Shown: positions 25,723 through 34,758, numbered from the stretch's first letter. The stretch: DNA of 64,000 bases from Kineosporia sp. A_224 (GCF_002198655.1 NZ_MWLN01000199.1:1-64000); one strand, 5' to 3'. Made by a program: numbers and translations. Notes: generated by a model from the sequence alone, not told the origin.

Positions 25723-25742
25723 ATATCGACGAACGTCGATAT
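25723..25742. promoter_or_regulatory. ArsR-type operator, site 1
   Basis: Perfect palindrome ATATCGAC-GAAC-GTCGATAT, eight-base arms, in the divergent arsM-arsR gap. It lies just downstream of a possible arsM promoter (minus strand TTGACC at 25770-25775), well placed for repression. Confidence 0.75.
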
Positions 25743-25776
25743 CTCCATCCTCGTCCGCGCGGCGCCCCTGGTCAAC

Positions 25777-25794
25777 CATCGACAATCGTCGATG
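25777..25794. promoter_or_regulatory. ArsR-type operator, site 2
   Basis: CATCGAC-AATC-GTCGATG, sharing the core ATCGAC-N4-GTCGAT with site 1. It ends 18 bp before the arsR ATG at 25813. Two sites of one core flanking the shared promoters suggest ArsR represses both genes. Confidence 0.75.
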
Positions 25795-25812
25795 TCGTGC
25801 GACGATGGCCGC

Positions 25813-26166
25813 ATGGCCAAGCCGCTGCCCGTCCTCGAGCCACCGGCGGTCGACTGCTGCGCCCCGCTCACCGAGGCGCCGCTGACCCCCGAGCAGGCCG
25901 ACGTCCTCGCCCGCCGGCTCAAGGCCCTCGCCGACCCGGTGCGGCTGCGGCTCGTCTCGATCCTGCTCGCGAGCCCCGGGCAGGAGGCCTGTACGTGCGA
26001 CCTCGTCGGCCCGCTCGGCCTGGCCCAGCCGACGGTCTCGCATCATCTGAAGAAGCTCGCCGAGGCCGGCATCGTCACCGGCGACCGGCGCGGCGTCTGG
26101 ACGCACTACCGGGTCTCCACCGAGGCGATCACGGCCCTGCTCGCGATGCTCAGCCCGCTGAGGTAG
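25813..26166 (+). CDS. arsR: ArsR-family metalloregulator
   Basis: Winged-helix repressor released by As(III). 117 residues from ATG 25813; an earlier in-frame ATG at 25792 would sit in operator site 2 and is less likely. Features: winged helix (LKALADPVRLRLVSILL), metal-binding CTCDL before the recognition helix (QPTVSHHLKKL), plus a CC pair in the N-terminal arm (VDCCAPL). Divergent from arsM. Confidence 0.9.
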   Translation: MAKPLPVLEPPAVDCCAPLTEAPLTPEQADVLARRLKALADPVRLRLVSILLASPGQEACTCDLVGPLGLAQPTVSHHLKKLAEAGIVTGDRRGVWTHYRVSTEAITALLAMLSPLR

Positions 26167-26218
26167 GCGCACGGCGGGACACCGACCAGGGCGGCGCGCG
26201 GCTGGCTACCCTCCTCGC

Positions 26219-26563
26219 ATGGCCGACGTCGAGGACTACCTCGCCACCCTGGGCGCGGACGACCGGGCGGCCTTCGCGCGCGTCGTCGCCGTCGCGCGCG
26301 AGCTCGCACCGGACGCCGAGGAGGGCACGAGCTACGGCATGGCGGCGCTGCGCTGGAACGGCAAGCCCTTGCTCGGGCTGCGCGCCGCGGCCAAGCACCT
26401 CAGCGTCTTCCCGTTCAGCCCGCAGGCCGTCGAGGCGGCGAGCGACCTGCTCGACGGCTGCGCGCTCTCGAAGGGCACCGTGCGGTTCACGGCCGCGAAA
26501 CCGTTGTCGGACGAGGCGGTCCGGGCGCTCGTGCGGTTCCGGATGCGCGAGATCGTCGGCTGA
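26219..26563 (+). CDS. DUF1801 / YdhG-like protein
   Basis: 114-residue protein: VEDYLATLGADDRAAF at the start, a central GTSYGMAALRWNGKPLLGLRAAAKHLSVFPF and KPLSDEAVRALVRFRMREI at the end. This layout matches the DUF1801/YdhG iron-chaperone-like fold. Soluble, no enzyme motif. Stands alone between arsR and the convergent Excalibur gene; function unknown. Confidence 0.75.
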   Translation: MADVEDYLATLGADDRAAFARVVAVARELAPDAEEGTSYGMAALRWNGKPLLGLRAAAKHLSVFPFSPQAVEAASDLLDGCALSKGTVRFTAAKPLSDEAVRALVRFRMREIVG

Positions 26564-26573
26564 CCCTTGCCGG

Positions 26574-27377
26574 TCAGCGCTTCTCGCAGGCGATCCCGTC
26601 GTCGTCCCCATCGCGTGCGACGTTCGCGTTGTAGAGACCGGCGTTCACGACGAACGTCGTGACCGGCTTGCCGGACGTGCTGTCCTTGGCGCCTGGACGG
26701 CCGACTCCGTGGGCGTAGTCGACATTCATCGCGTCACAGTTCGGGTACCGCCTGTACGCCGTCGTCGACGACGTGGCCTTCGGTCTGGTCGATGTGCTCG
26801 TCCTGGGCTTCGTCGTCGATGCCTTCGGCTTCGTGCTCGTCTTCGGCCTGGCGCTCGCCGTCGTCGCCTTCGTGCTGGTCGTGGTCTTAGAGGTCCTCTT
26901 CGCCGCAGCTTTGGTCGTCGTCTGCGACGTCGCCGTCGCGGCCGGCGTCGCGGCCTTCGCCTTCGTCGTCTGCGTCGGGACGGCGGCCAGCGGCTGGATG
27001 CTGTCGGTCGTCCCGGAGGCGGTCGGGGTCGACGGCCCGCCGCCGAGCGAGGCGGCCAGTGCGACGACGACCGCGACCGCGCCGGCGGCGAGCAGTGCCG
27101 GGAGCGCCTTGCTGCGTGGGGCCTTCTGCCCGGCGCCGCCGGACCGGGTGTGGCCCGGGACGCCGGCTGCGCGTCCCGGCGAGCGGGGCAGCAGGTCGGC
27201 GAACGGCTCCTGCCCGAACGTCTGCTCCGGGACGACGGGCGCCACCGGCGCGAGCGGGTCGCGGGCCTGGACCCCGTGCCGGCTCACGTGCTCGGTCCAC
27301 GCCGTCCCGTCCCAGAACCTCAGCTCGTAGCGCCCGTACGGGTCCGCCGCCCACTGCGGACCGGAGACCTGTGTCAT
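26574..27377 (-). CDS. DUF2510-TM-Excalibur calcium-binding surface protein
   Basis: 267 residues: N-terminal DUF2510 motif (WAADPYGRYELRFWDGTAWTEHV, about residues 9-31) on the cytoplasmic side, a membrane helix (about 93-112), a Thr/Lys/Ala/Ser-rich low-complexity linker (about 130-205), and a C-terminal Excalibur domain ending in DGDDDGIACEKR with paired Cys (YPNCDAMN and ACEK). Excalibur domains bind calcium outside the cell. Typical actinobacterial surface architecture; role unknown. Confidence 0.82.
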   Translation of the reverse strand: MTQVSGPQWAADPYGRYELRFWDGTAWTEHVSRHGVQARDPLAPVAPVVPEQTFGQEPFADLLPRSPGRAAGVPGHTRSGGAGQKAPRSKALPALLAAGAVAVVVALAASLGGGPSTPTASGTTDSIQPLAAVPTQTTKAKAATPAATATSQTTTKAAAKRTSKTTTSTKATTASARPKTSTKPKASTTKPRTSTSTRPKATSSTTAYRRYPNCDAMNVDYAHGVGRPGAKDSTSGKPVTTFVVNAGLYNANVARDGDDDGIACEKR

Positions 27378-27548
27378 GCCTGCCTCGCCTCGTCATCCCT
27401 CGTGCCGGCGGACCTCGTCGTCCGACCGTGACGACGCTGCCACGCGCGGTGAGGCCCCGGGGGCGGGCCCGGAAAGGATGTCCGAATGGGGGAGACTCTC
27501 CGCCGAGGGCACGCCGGGCCCCCGGCAGCAGCGACCGACAGGAGAGAC

Positions 27549-29204
27549 ATGGACGCCGACGCCGTCGTCGTGGGAGCCGGGCTCGCCGGGCTCGTCGCGG
27601 CCGCCGAGCTGGCCGACGCCGGCCGGCGGGTGCTGCTGCTCGACCAGGAGCCGGAGCAGAACCTCGGCGGGCAGGCGTTCTGGTCGCTCGGCGGGCTCTT
27701 CCTCGTGGACTCCCCGGAGCAGCGCCGGATGGGCGTCAAGGACTCGGTCGAGCTGGCCCTGCAGGACTGGGCGGGCTCCGCGCAGTTCGACCGCCCCGAG
27801 GACCACTGGCCACGGCAGTGGGCGACCGCCTACGTGCACTTCGCCGCCGGTGAGAAGCGGGCCTGGCTCCGGCAGATGGGCCACCGGATCTTCCCCGTCG
27901 TCGGCTGGGCCGAGCGCGGCGACGGCCGCGCGGACGGGCACGGCAACTCGGTGCCCCGCTTCCACATCACGTGGGGGACCGGCCCCGGGGTCGTCGCACC
28001 GTTCGAGCGGCGGGTCCGCGAGCACGCGGCGACCGGGCGGATCCGCTTCTGCTTCCGGCACCGGGTCGACGGGCTCGTCACGTCCGGCGGTGCCGTGACC
28101 GGCGTCCGGGGTGCGCTCCTCGAGCCGTCGGACGCCGCCCGCGGCACGGCGTCGTCCCGCACCGAGGTCGGCACGTTCGAGCACTCGGCGCAGGCCGTCC
28201 TCGTGACGTCCGGCGGGATCGGCGGCAACCACGACCTCGTCCGCGCGGCCTGGCCGGAGCGCCTCGGGACGCCCCCGCGCCGGATGGTCGCCGGCGTCCC
28301 CGCGCACGTCGACGGCCGGATGATCGCCATCAGCACCGCGGCCGGCGGCACGGTCGTCAACCCGGACCGGATGTGGCACTACGTCGAGGGTCTGCGGAAC
28401 TGGGACCCGATCTGGGACAACCACGGGATCCGGATCCTGCCCGGCCCGTCGTCGCTGTGGCTCGACGCCGCGGGCCACCGCCTGCCCGCGCCGTTCTTCC
28501 CGGGGTTCGACACCCTCGGCACGCTGAGGCACCTGCGCTCCACGGGCTACGACTACTCGTGGTTCGTCCTCACGCAGAAGATCATCGAGAAGGAGTTCGC
28601 ACTCTCCGGCTCCGAGCAGAACCCCGACCTCACCGGCAAGGACGTCCGGCTGCTGCTCTCCCGGGTGCGCCCCGGTGCGCCGGGCCCCGTCGAGGCGTTC
28701 AAGCAGCACGGCGAGGACTTCGTCGTCGCAGGTTCGTTCGCCGACCTCGTCCGGGGGATGAACGCGATCGCCGATCCCGACGTGCCCGCGATCGACGAGG
28801 CCGCCCTCCGCGCGCTCGTGGAGGGCCGCGACCGCGAGATCGCGAACGCCTTCAGCAAGGACGCGCAGGTGACGGCCATCCGCGGGGCGCGCGCCTACCG
28901 CGGGGACCGGCTCGTCCGGGTCGCGACACCGCACCGGCTGCTCGACCCGAAGGCCGGCCCGCTCATCGCCGTCCGGCTCAACGTGCTGACCCGCAAGACG
29001 CTGGGCGGTCTGCACACCGACCTCGACGGTCGCGTGCTCGGGGCGGACGGAATCCCGGTGCCCGGGCTCTACGCCGCGGGCGAGGTCAGCGGGTTCGGCG
29101 GGGGCGGGATGCACGGCTACAACGCGCTCGAAGGCACGTTCCTCGGCGGGTGCCTGTTCTCCGGCCGGACGGCGGGCCGCGCCGCGGCGGCGCAGGTCGG
29201 CTGA
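27549..29204 (+). CDS. FAD-binding dehydrogenase (KSTD/fumarate-reductase-like)
   Basis: 551-residue flavoprotein. N-terminal FAD motif VVGAGLAGLVAAAEL, then NLGGQAFWSLGGLFLVDSPEQR, which is characteristic of the actinobacterial FAD-binding dehydrogenase family distantly related to 3-ketosteroid dehydrogenases. The C-terminus closes the FAD fold with GLYAAGEVSGFGGGGMHGYNALEG. Start at ATG 27549 with GGAGAGAC upstream. No steroid genes are nearby, so the substrate is unknown; oxidation or reduction of a C-C bond is inferred from the family. Confidence 0.78.
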   Translation: MDADAVVVGAGLAGLVAAAELADAGRRVLLLDQEPEQNLGGQAFWSLGGLFLVDSPEQRRMGVKDSVELALQDWAGSAQFDRPEDHWPRQWATAYVHFAAGEKRAWLRQMGHRIFPVVGWAERGDGRADGHGNSVPRFHITWGTGPGVVAPFERRVREHAATGRIRFCFRHRVDGLVTSGGAVTGVRGALLEPSDAARGTASSRTEVGTFEHSAQAVLVTSGGIGGNHDLVRAAWPERLGTPPRRMVAGVPAHVDGRMIAISTAAGGTVVNPDRMWHYVEGLRNWDPIWDNHGIRILPGPSSLWLDAAGHRLPAPFFPGFDTLGTLRHLRSTGYDYSWFVLTQKIIEKEFALSGSEQNPDLTGKDVRLLLSRVRPGAPGPVEAFKQHGEDFVVAGSFADLVRGMNAIADPDVPAIDEAALRALVEGRDREIANAFSKDAQVTAIRGARAYRGDRLVRVATPHRLLDPKAGPLIAVRLNVLTRKTLGGLHTDLDGRVLGADGIPVPGLYAAGEVSGFGGGGMHGYNALEGTFLGGCLFSGRTAGRAAAAQVG

Positions 29205-29216
29205 CCGGCCGGTCGG

Positions 29217-30389
29217 CTACCGGAGCGAGCCGGCGTCGACCTCGACCTTGGCCGCGGCGGTGTCGTGCGACTGCTGCGGAAGCGGTGCGTGCGGCGCGGA
29301 GGTGGTGAGCCGTCGACGGGCCCAGTCCCGCACGGGCGCCTCGAGGTAGCGGTTCGAGAGGGCGGCCGCGCCGACGGTCAGCGGCAGCCAGACGACCAGC
29401 TGGGAGAGCGTCCCGGCGTCGAGGTAGTGGTCGGCCAGCTTGAGGATCGGCGACTGGAAGAGGTAGATGCCGTAGGAGACCGTGCCCAACCAGGCGAGCG
29501 GCGCCCACTCCAGCGCACGGACCAGCGCGGACCCCTGGGCGAGGTAGACACCGAGCACGAGCAGGCACGACGTCAGTCCCGCGGCCAGGAGCTGGAGCGT
29601 GAAGCCCTCGCTGCGGGGGACCGCACCGGCGTAGACCATGACCGCGCCGAGCCCGAGCAGGCCGAGCGGGGCGAGTGCCGGTGCCACCGGGCGGAGGACG
29701 CCGCCGACGCGACCACCGACGAGCCGGTCGAGCTGACGCCCGGGACCGTGGCCCGCGCGGGAGAACACGAGGGCGGCGGCGGCCGCCCCGAGGAGGAGCT
29801 CGAACATCCGGGTGTGCGGCGCGAAGTACGCGACCGGTGTGCCCTTGTCGAAGACGGTGCGCCCGGAGCCGAACGCGGTCGCGAGGAAGGACAGGGTCGC
29901 TCCGCCGAGCGCGGCCGCGAGCACGAACCGTCGCCGGCCACGGAGGAGGACGACGACGATCGGCCACAGCAGGTAGAAGTGCTCCTCGACGGCGAGGCTC
30001 CACGTGTGGGTGAAGCGGCCGTACGCGTGCCCCGACAGGTAGATCGCGATGTCCGAGAGGTAGGTCAGGGTGACCGCCGCGGTGACGACGTACCCCTCCG
30101 CCTGGCTCTTGTAGCCGAGGTACGCGGCGAACGGGAGGCAGGCGACGACCATGACGAGCAGCGCCGGGTAGAGGCGCGCGAACCGCCGGACGTAGAAGTC
30201 GGCGAGGGCGATGCGGCGGTTTCGGGCGTGCTCGCGCAGGAGCAGCGTCGTGATGAGGAACCCCGACAGCACGAAGAACAGGTCGACGCCGATCCAGCCG
30301 CCGCCGGCGATGCCACGGTCGACGTGGAAGAGCATGACGGCCAGGACGGCGATGGCGCGGAGACCGTCGAAACCCTTGACGCGTGCCAC
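29217..30389 (-). CDS. Acyltransferase 3 (OafA/YrhL-like) membrane protein
   Basis: 390-residue polytopic O-acyltransferase, about ten membrane segments. Diagnostic features: N-terminal FDGLRAIAVLAVMLFHVD with the catalytic His, RRFARLYPALL, and SLAVEEHFYLLWPI. These enzymes acetylate or acylate surface polysaccharides or lipids; the acceptor cannot be told from sequence. Lacks the extra SGNH domain. Followed on the same strand by no close partner. Confidence 0.87.
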   Translation of the reverse strand: MARVKGFDGLRAIAVLAVMLFHVDRGIAGGGWIGVDLFFVLSGFLITTLLLREHARNRRIALADFYVRRFARLYPALLVMVVACLPFAAYLGYKSQAEGYVVTAAVTLTYLSDIAIYLSGHAYGRFTHTWSLAVEEHFYLLWPIVVVLLRGRRRFVLAAALGGATLSFLATAFGSGRTVFDKGTPVAYFAPHTRMFELLLGAAAAALVFSRAGHGPGRQLDRLVGGRVGGVLRPVAPALAPLGLLGLGAVMVYAGAVPRSEGFTLQLLAAGLTSCLLVLGVYLAQGSALVRALEWAPLAWLGTVSYGIYLFQSPILKLADHYLDAGTLSQLVVWLPLTVGAAALSNRYLEAPVRDWARRRLTTSAPHAPLPQQSHDTAAAKVEVDAGSLR

Positions 30390-30470
30390 GCAGCTCCCTC
30401 GTCCGTCGCGGCCTGCGACGGCCGACCCTGCGAATCGTCTGGAAGGTTACTGAAGGTGGGCCGTCGGCCT

Positions 30471-30484
30471 CGCCCGATCGGGCG
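30471..30484. repeat. 14-bp perfect palindrome
   Basis: CGCCCGATCGGGCG in the 159-bp gap between the REC-EAL stop and the acyltransferase start. It could be an operator or a small hairpin terminator for the EAL gene. Confidence 0.3.
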
Positions 30485-30548
30485 TAAAGGCACCTCCGAT
30501 GTGACCTGTCCAACACGGACCGCGACAGAGCGGGCGCGGCGCGCGGCG

Positions 30549-31742
30549 TCAGTGCCAGGTGGAGGCCGGCGCCGGCCGGCCGAGCAGCCAGCCCTGGCCC
30601 CACCGGACGCCGAGGCCCGCGAGCGCCTCGGCCTGCGCCGGCGTCTCGACGCCCTCGGCGACGACCTGGGCGCCGATGTCGTCGGCGAACGCGACCAGCG
30701 CCGCGGCGAGCGCCCGGCGGGCCGGGTCGGCGTCGATCCCGGCCACGAGGGAGATGTCGAGCTTGATGATGTCCGGGTGCAGGTGGAGCAGGTGCCGCAG
30801 CCCGGCGAACCCGGCGCCCGTGTCGTCGAGCGCGAGCAGCGCGCCCACCTCGCGCAGCGGCGCGAAGGCGGCGGCGAGCGCGTCGTAGTCCGACACGGGC
30901 ACGTGCTCGGTGAGCTCCACGACGACCGGCGCACCGCGCAGCGTGCCGGGATCGAGGGCGACCTCGCGGAGCCGGCCGCCGACGAGGGTCGCGGGGGAGA
31001 CGTTGAGCGCGACGAACCCCCGCTGCGGCAGGTGCGGTGTCTGCGAGACGGCGTGGTGCGCGGCGACGAGCTCGAGGTCGGTGGCGAGCCCGACGCCCTC
31101 GGCCTGCGAGAACCACGTCGCGGTGTCGGGTGTGCCGGGGGCGAAGCGGGACAGTGCCTCGTAGCCGACAACAGTGCTGTCGGCGAGGCCGACGACCGGC
31201 TGGAAGACCGTGCTCAGGTCGCCGCCCGACAGCACGGCACCGATCCGCTCCCGGGTGTCGACGTCGCTGCCCGGGCCGCCCCCGCGCCCGCCGACCTCGC
31301 GCTCGAGGTCGGCGTCGGCGTCGGCGAGGTGCCGGTGCAGCGTGCGGTGCAGCTCCCCGGTCTCGAGCAGGTTGCGGACCCGCAGCGTGATCTCGGTGCC
31401 GTTGAGCGGCTTCGTGACGAAGTCCGTCGCGCCCCGGGCCAGGGCGGCGCCCAGGGCGGGCGCCGTCAGGTCCGACGTGAGGACGACGACGGGCAGGTAG
31501 GTGCCGCCCGCCCACCGGCGCAGCGCGTCGAGGACGGCGAGGCTGTCGACGCAGGGCATCTCGAGGTCGAGGAGCACGAGGTCCGGTGCGAGGGCGTCGA
31601 GCCGGCACAGCGCCCGGCGGGCGTCCTGCTCGAGGTGGAGGTTGTGCAGCCCGTCCCCGGCGAGGAGCCGTCCGAGCCGTGCGAGGTCGGCCGGCTCGTC
31701 GTCGACGACGAGCACGGACGCGGCCGCGAAGTCCTGCAGCAT
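30549..31742 (-). CDS. REC-EAL response regulator, c-di-GMP phosphodiesterase
   Basis: 397 residues: receiver domain (about 10-125) with acidic pocket VVDDEP, phospho-acceptor Asp in LVLLDLEMP and Lys in VTKPL; then an EAL domain (about 150-397). Catalytic residues are all present: YEALSRF, LNVSP, VVELTE, LALDDTGAG, IKLDISL, EGVET and WGQGWLLGRP, so c-di-GMP hydrolysis is likely. Start at MLQDF (31742) because AGGAG lies eight bases upstream; a frame extends 31 codons further without similarity. No adjacent histidine kinase. May counter the GGDEF protein at 23001. Confidence 0.87.
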   Translation of the reverse strand: MLQDFAAASVLVVDDEPADLARLGRLLAGDGLHNLHLEQDARRALCRLDALAPDLVLLDLEMPCVDSLAVLDALRRWAGGTYLPVVVLTSDLTAPALGAALARGATDFVTKPLNGTEITLRVRNLLETGELHRTLHRHLADADADLEREVGGRGGGPGSDVDTRERIGAVLSGGDLSTVFQPVVGLADSTVVGYEALSRFAPGTPDTATWFSQAEGVGLATDLELVAAHHAVSQTPHLPQRGFVALNVSPATLVGGRLREVALDPGTLRGAPVVVELTEHVPVSDYDALAAAFAPLREVGALLALDDTGAGFAGLRHLLHLHPDIIKLDISLVAGIDADPARRALAAALVAFADDIGAQVVAEGVETPAQAEALAGLGVRWGQGWLLGRPAPASTWH

Positions 31743-31896
31743 GGCGGCGCTCCTGACCGGGGCCGGGGCGCCTGCGGTGACCGACGGCTGCTCGACGGTT
31801 CTTCGACGACCCTGCCCGATGAGTTCGGTAGGCACTTTTCAGCATGGTCGAAGAACGGGTCCGGCGCCAGGATTGCGTGGGTTTGTTGCGGAGTTC

Positions 31897-32193
31897 TCAC
31901 ACTGCGGGCGGGGTGCCGTCCCCGGAGCCGGAGGCCCGACCCGGGCCGGTCGCCCCCGGTCGCCCCGGCAGGCTGCCCCAGTAGGCGAGGAGCGGGCCGC
32001 CGATGCACAGCCAGGTGAGCAGCGTCCAGTCCTCGCCGAGGAGGCGACCGAGCGCGTAGCCGCCGACCCCGAGCCCGAACAGCGCGTACCCGCCGCCGCT
32101 CGCCCGCTCGGCGGGCCCGCGCAGCGCGACGCGCACGCCGTACCCGACGACCGCGAGCCCGGCGACGACGAGGACCACCCAGAGCACCGTCAC
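31897..32193 (-). CDS. Small two- to three-TM membrane protein
   Basis: 98 residues: hydrophobic helix at 1-22, a second around 33-52, a third around 55-75, then a Gly/Pro-rich tail. No known family recognised. It lies between the methyltransferase and REC-EAL genes on the same strand; start taken at 32193 (GTG), with GGAGGTGG just upstream. Confidence 0.5.
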   Translation of the reverse strand: MTVLWVVLVVAGLAVVGYGVRVALRGPAERASGGGYALFGLGVGGYALGRLLGEDWTLLTWLCIGGPLLAYWGSLPGRPGATGPGRASGSGDGTPPAV

Positions 32194-32242
32194 GACCCAC
32201 CTCCGCCGGCGAGCCTAACGACCGGACGGCGCGGTCGGCGCG

Positions 32243-33085
32243 TCAGGCCGCGGGAGAGCGGGCCCCGGCCACGAGCAGGTGGAACGGCACGGACCGGCCG
32301 GCCGCGCCGCCGAGGGCGTCGACGACCTGCTCGACGACGTCGTGGACGGCCTCGTCGCCTGCACCGCGGAAGGCCGCGGCCATCGGGGTCGAGGCGAGGT
32401 GCCGGGGCACGAACGTCGTGAGCTCGCCGAGGGTCACGTCGAGGGTGACGTTCTCCACCGCGATGTCCTCGAAGCCGCCGGCGCGCAGGGCGCCCCACAG
32501 CTCCGGGGCGGTGCCGAGCGTGCAGGCCGACGTGAGGTGGGTCGCGACCTGCGGACCCATCGTGCGGTCGATCGCGTGCGCGAGGGCGTCGAAGTACGGG
32601 TTCTCCTCGATCGAGGCCCACGTCCCGACGGCGGCCCGGCCGCCGGGGACGAGCACCCGGACCATCTGCGCGCAGGCACGGGCCCGCTCCGGCACGAACT
32701 GCAGCGTGTTCGCGCACACGACGACGTCGACGCCGTGGTCGCGCAGCGGCAGCTGGCGGGCGTCCCCCTCGCGCAGGTCCACCGGCGCCGCGCCCTCGTG
32801 CGGACCGAGCACCTCGCGGGCGACGTCGAGCATGTACCGGTTGACGTCGACCGCGACGACCCGGCCGCCGGGGCCGAGCCGCTCGCGGGCGGCCGCCGCC
32901 GCCGCGCCCGTGCCGCAGCCGACGTCGAGCACCGTCTCCGAGCCGCTCGGGGCGGCCCGCTCGACGACGGCCTGGGCGGCCGGTCCGAGGTAGGCCGGGA
33001 CGAGCACCTGCGCGTAGTGCCGCGCGGCGTCCCGGGCGAGCTGCCACTGGAGTGCGGTCATGGCGCTCTTCGACGACGTCGTCAC
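32243..33085 (-). CDS. Class I SAM-dependent methyltransferase
   Basis: 280 residues with SAM motif I VLDVGCGTGAAAAAA (about residue 50), acidic VVAVDVNRYML, motif VDVVVCANTLQFV and a following VLVPGGRAAVGTW, as in UbiE/methyltransferase-11 proteins. Acceptor unknown. GTG start at 33085 (VTTSSKSAMTAL) has GGGGGTGG upstream; an ATG eight codons later is the alternative. The perfect palindromic repeat 33185-33235 stands 100 bp upstream. Confidence 0.8.
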   Translation of the reverse strand: MTTSSKSAMTALQWQLARDAARHYAQVLVPAYLGPAAQAVVERAAPSGSETVLDVGCGTGAAAAAARERLGPGGRVVAVDVNRYMLDVAREVLGPHEGAAPVDLREGDARQLPLRDHGVDVVVCANTLQFVPERARACAQMVRVLVPGGRAAVGTWASIEENPYFDALAHAIDRTMGPQVATHLTSACTLGTAPELWGALRAGGFEDIAVENVTLDVTLGELTTFVPRHLASTPMAAAFRGAGDEAVHDVVEQVVDALGGAAGRSVPFHLLVAGARSPAA

Positions 33086-33184
33086 GAGGCCACCCCCTTC
33101 GTGCGGGTCCGGTGCCGCGACGCTACCGCCGCCGGCGACCCGCGCGAGAGGACCCTTCGTACCTCGTTCGTCACACCTCGACAC

Positions 33185-33235
33185 GAGTTACTAGCGCGTA
33201 TGACCCACCTACGGGGTCATACGCGCTAGTAACTC
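33185..33235. repeat. Palindromic repeat element, copy 1 (perfect hairpin)
   Basis: 22-bp perfect stem (arm starts GAGTTACTAGCGCG and ends ATGACCC), seven-base loop, in the gap between the NCS1 permease stop and the methyltransferase start. A G-rich tract follows at 33238-33257. The same hairpin plus G-tract occurs at 61168-61240 inside ureC. May also terminate the permease transcript. Confidence 0.9.
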
Positions 33236-33255
33236 CAGCGGGCGGGGGTGTGGGG

Positions 33256-33283
33256 GAAAGAGAAGGAGAAGGAGAAGGAGAGG
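33256..33283. repeat. Purine GGAGAA hexamer tract
   Basis: Tandem GGAGAA/GAGAAG units, three full copies plus partials, immediately after the permease stop and adjoining the G-rich tail of repeat copy 1. On the transcribed (minus) strand it is a pyrimidine run before the hairpin. Confidence 0.7.
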
Positions 33284-33285
33284 CG

Positions 33286-34758
33286 TCAGGCGGTCTGCTC
33301 CTGGCGGCGGACGGCGGCGGACGACAGCGCGGCGTACCCGGCCGCGCCGAGGACGATCGCGACGAGGACGCCGACGTTCGCGAACGCCCAGGCGCCGTCG
33401 GCCTTCGAGCCGAGCCCGAGCGGCTCGAGCAGGTAGCCCTGCCAGCCGAGCCAGCCGGCGTACGTGTTCGTCACGAGGCCCCAGCCGACGACCGTCGCCA
33501 CGACCATGGTCGCCACGGCCGGCGCGTTCACCGCGCCGTAGCGGCCCCGCGGCTCGAACAGCTCGGCCTCCGCGTAGTCCCGGCGGCGCAGGAAGAGGTC
33601 GGCGAGGAAGATCCCGCACCAGGCGGCGATCGGCACCCCGAGCGTGATGAGGAAGCCCTGGAACGGGAAGAAGAAGCTGTCGGCGACCCAGACGAAGTAG
33701 ACGGTCCCGAGGACCATGATCACACCGTCGATGCCGGCGGCCGTCCAGCGCGGGACCTTGAGCCCCAGCGTGAGCAGGGCGAGGCCCGAGGAGTAGATGT
33801 CGAGGACGGCGCCGCCGATGAGGCCGCCGATGGCGACGAGGGCGAACGGCACGAGGTACCAGGTCGGCAGGATCGTCGTGAGGCCGCCGACCGGGTCGCT
33901 GCCGATGGCCTTCGCCAGCTCCGGGTCGCTGCCCGCGAGGAGCAGCCCGTAGAGGACGAGGACGAGCGGGGCGATGCTCGCACCGACCGTCGTCCACGCG
34001 ACGACGCCGCGGCTCGACGCCTCGCGCGGCAGGTAGCGCGAGTAGTCGCCGCCGGAGTTCACCCAGCCGAGCCCGAACCCGGTCATGACGAAGACGAGGG
34101 CGCCGACGAACGTCTGCGTCGAGCCGTTCGGGATGGCGCTCACCGTGGACCACTCGACGTGGTCGAGGGTGAGGACGACGTACCCGACGGTGAGGACGGC
34201 GAGCGCGACGGTGAGGATCGTCTGCAGCCGCATGATGACGTCGAAGCCGAAGACGCCGGCGAACACGATGACCGCCGCGACGACGAGGAAGGCGAGCACC
34301 TTCGTCAGGTTGCCGTCGCCCCAGCCGAGCCGGCCGAAGACCGTGGCGGTCGCGAGCGTCGCGAGCGCGCAGAGCACGGTCTCCCAGCCGACGAGGAGCA
34401 GGTAGGAGACGGCTGCGGGCAGCGAGTTGCCGCGGACCCCGAAGGCCGCACGCGAGGTGATCATCGTCGGGGCGGAGCCGCGCTTGCCGGACAGGGAGAC
34501 GAGCCCGACGAGCAGGAACGACACGACGATCCCGACGAGCCCGGCGACGAGGGCCTGCGCGAACGAGACGCCGAAGCCGAGGATGTACGTGCCGTAGCCG
34601 ATGCCGAGCACCGAGATGTTCGCGGCGCACCACGGCCAGAAGAGGTCGCGCGGTGCGCCCTTGCGCTCGGACTCCGCGATGACGTTGATGCCGTTCTGCT
34701 CGACGCCGCCCGCCGCGGTCACGGTCGGGCCGGCGGCGACGCTGCCGGGTTCGGTCAT
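33286..34758 (-). CDS. NCS1 family cytosine/purine permease
   Basis: 490-residue nucleobase:cation symporter with about twelve membrane segments. Family features: N-terminal GINVIAESERKGAPRDLFWPW, then ISVLGIGYGTYILGFG, and GWVNSGGDYSRYLPR in the middle (NCS1 cytosine permease type). The start overlaps the upstream phosphorylase stop (ATGA), so nucleobase import and nucleoside phosphorolysis are one salvage operon. Exact substrate (cytosine, purine or allantoin class) cannot be settled by eye. Confidence 0.85.
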   Translation of the reverse strand: MTEPGSVAAGPTVTAAGGVEQNGINVIAESERKGAPRDLFWPWCAANISVLGIGYGTYILGFGVSFAQALVAGLVGIVVSFLLVGLVSLSGKRGSAPTMITSRAAFGVRGNSLPAAVSYLLLVGWETVLCALATLATATVFGRLGWGDGNLTKVLAFLVVAAVIVFAGVFGFDVIMRLQTILTVALAVLTVGYVVLTLDHVEWSTVSAIPNGSTQTFVGALVFVMTGFGLGWVNSGGDYSRYLPREASSRGVVAWTTVGASIAPLVLVLYGLLLAGSDPELAKAIGSDPVGGLTTILPTWYLVPFALVAIGGLIGGAVLDIYSSGLALLTLGLKVPRWTAAGIDGVIMVLGTVYFVWVADSFFFPFQGFLITLGVPIAAWCGIFLADLFLRRRDYAEAELFEPRGRYGAVNAPAVATMVVATVVGWGLVTNTYAGWLGWQGYLLEPLGLGSKADGAWAFANVGVLVAIVLGAAGYAALSSAAVRRQEQTA

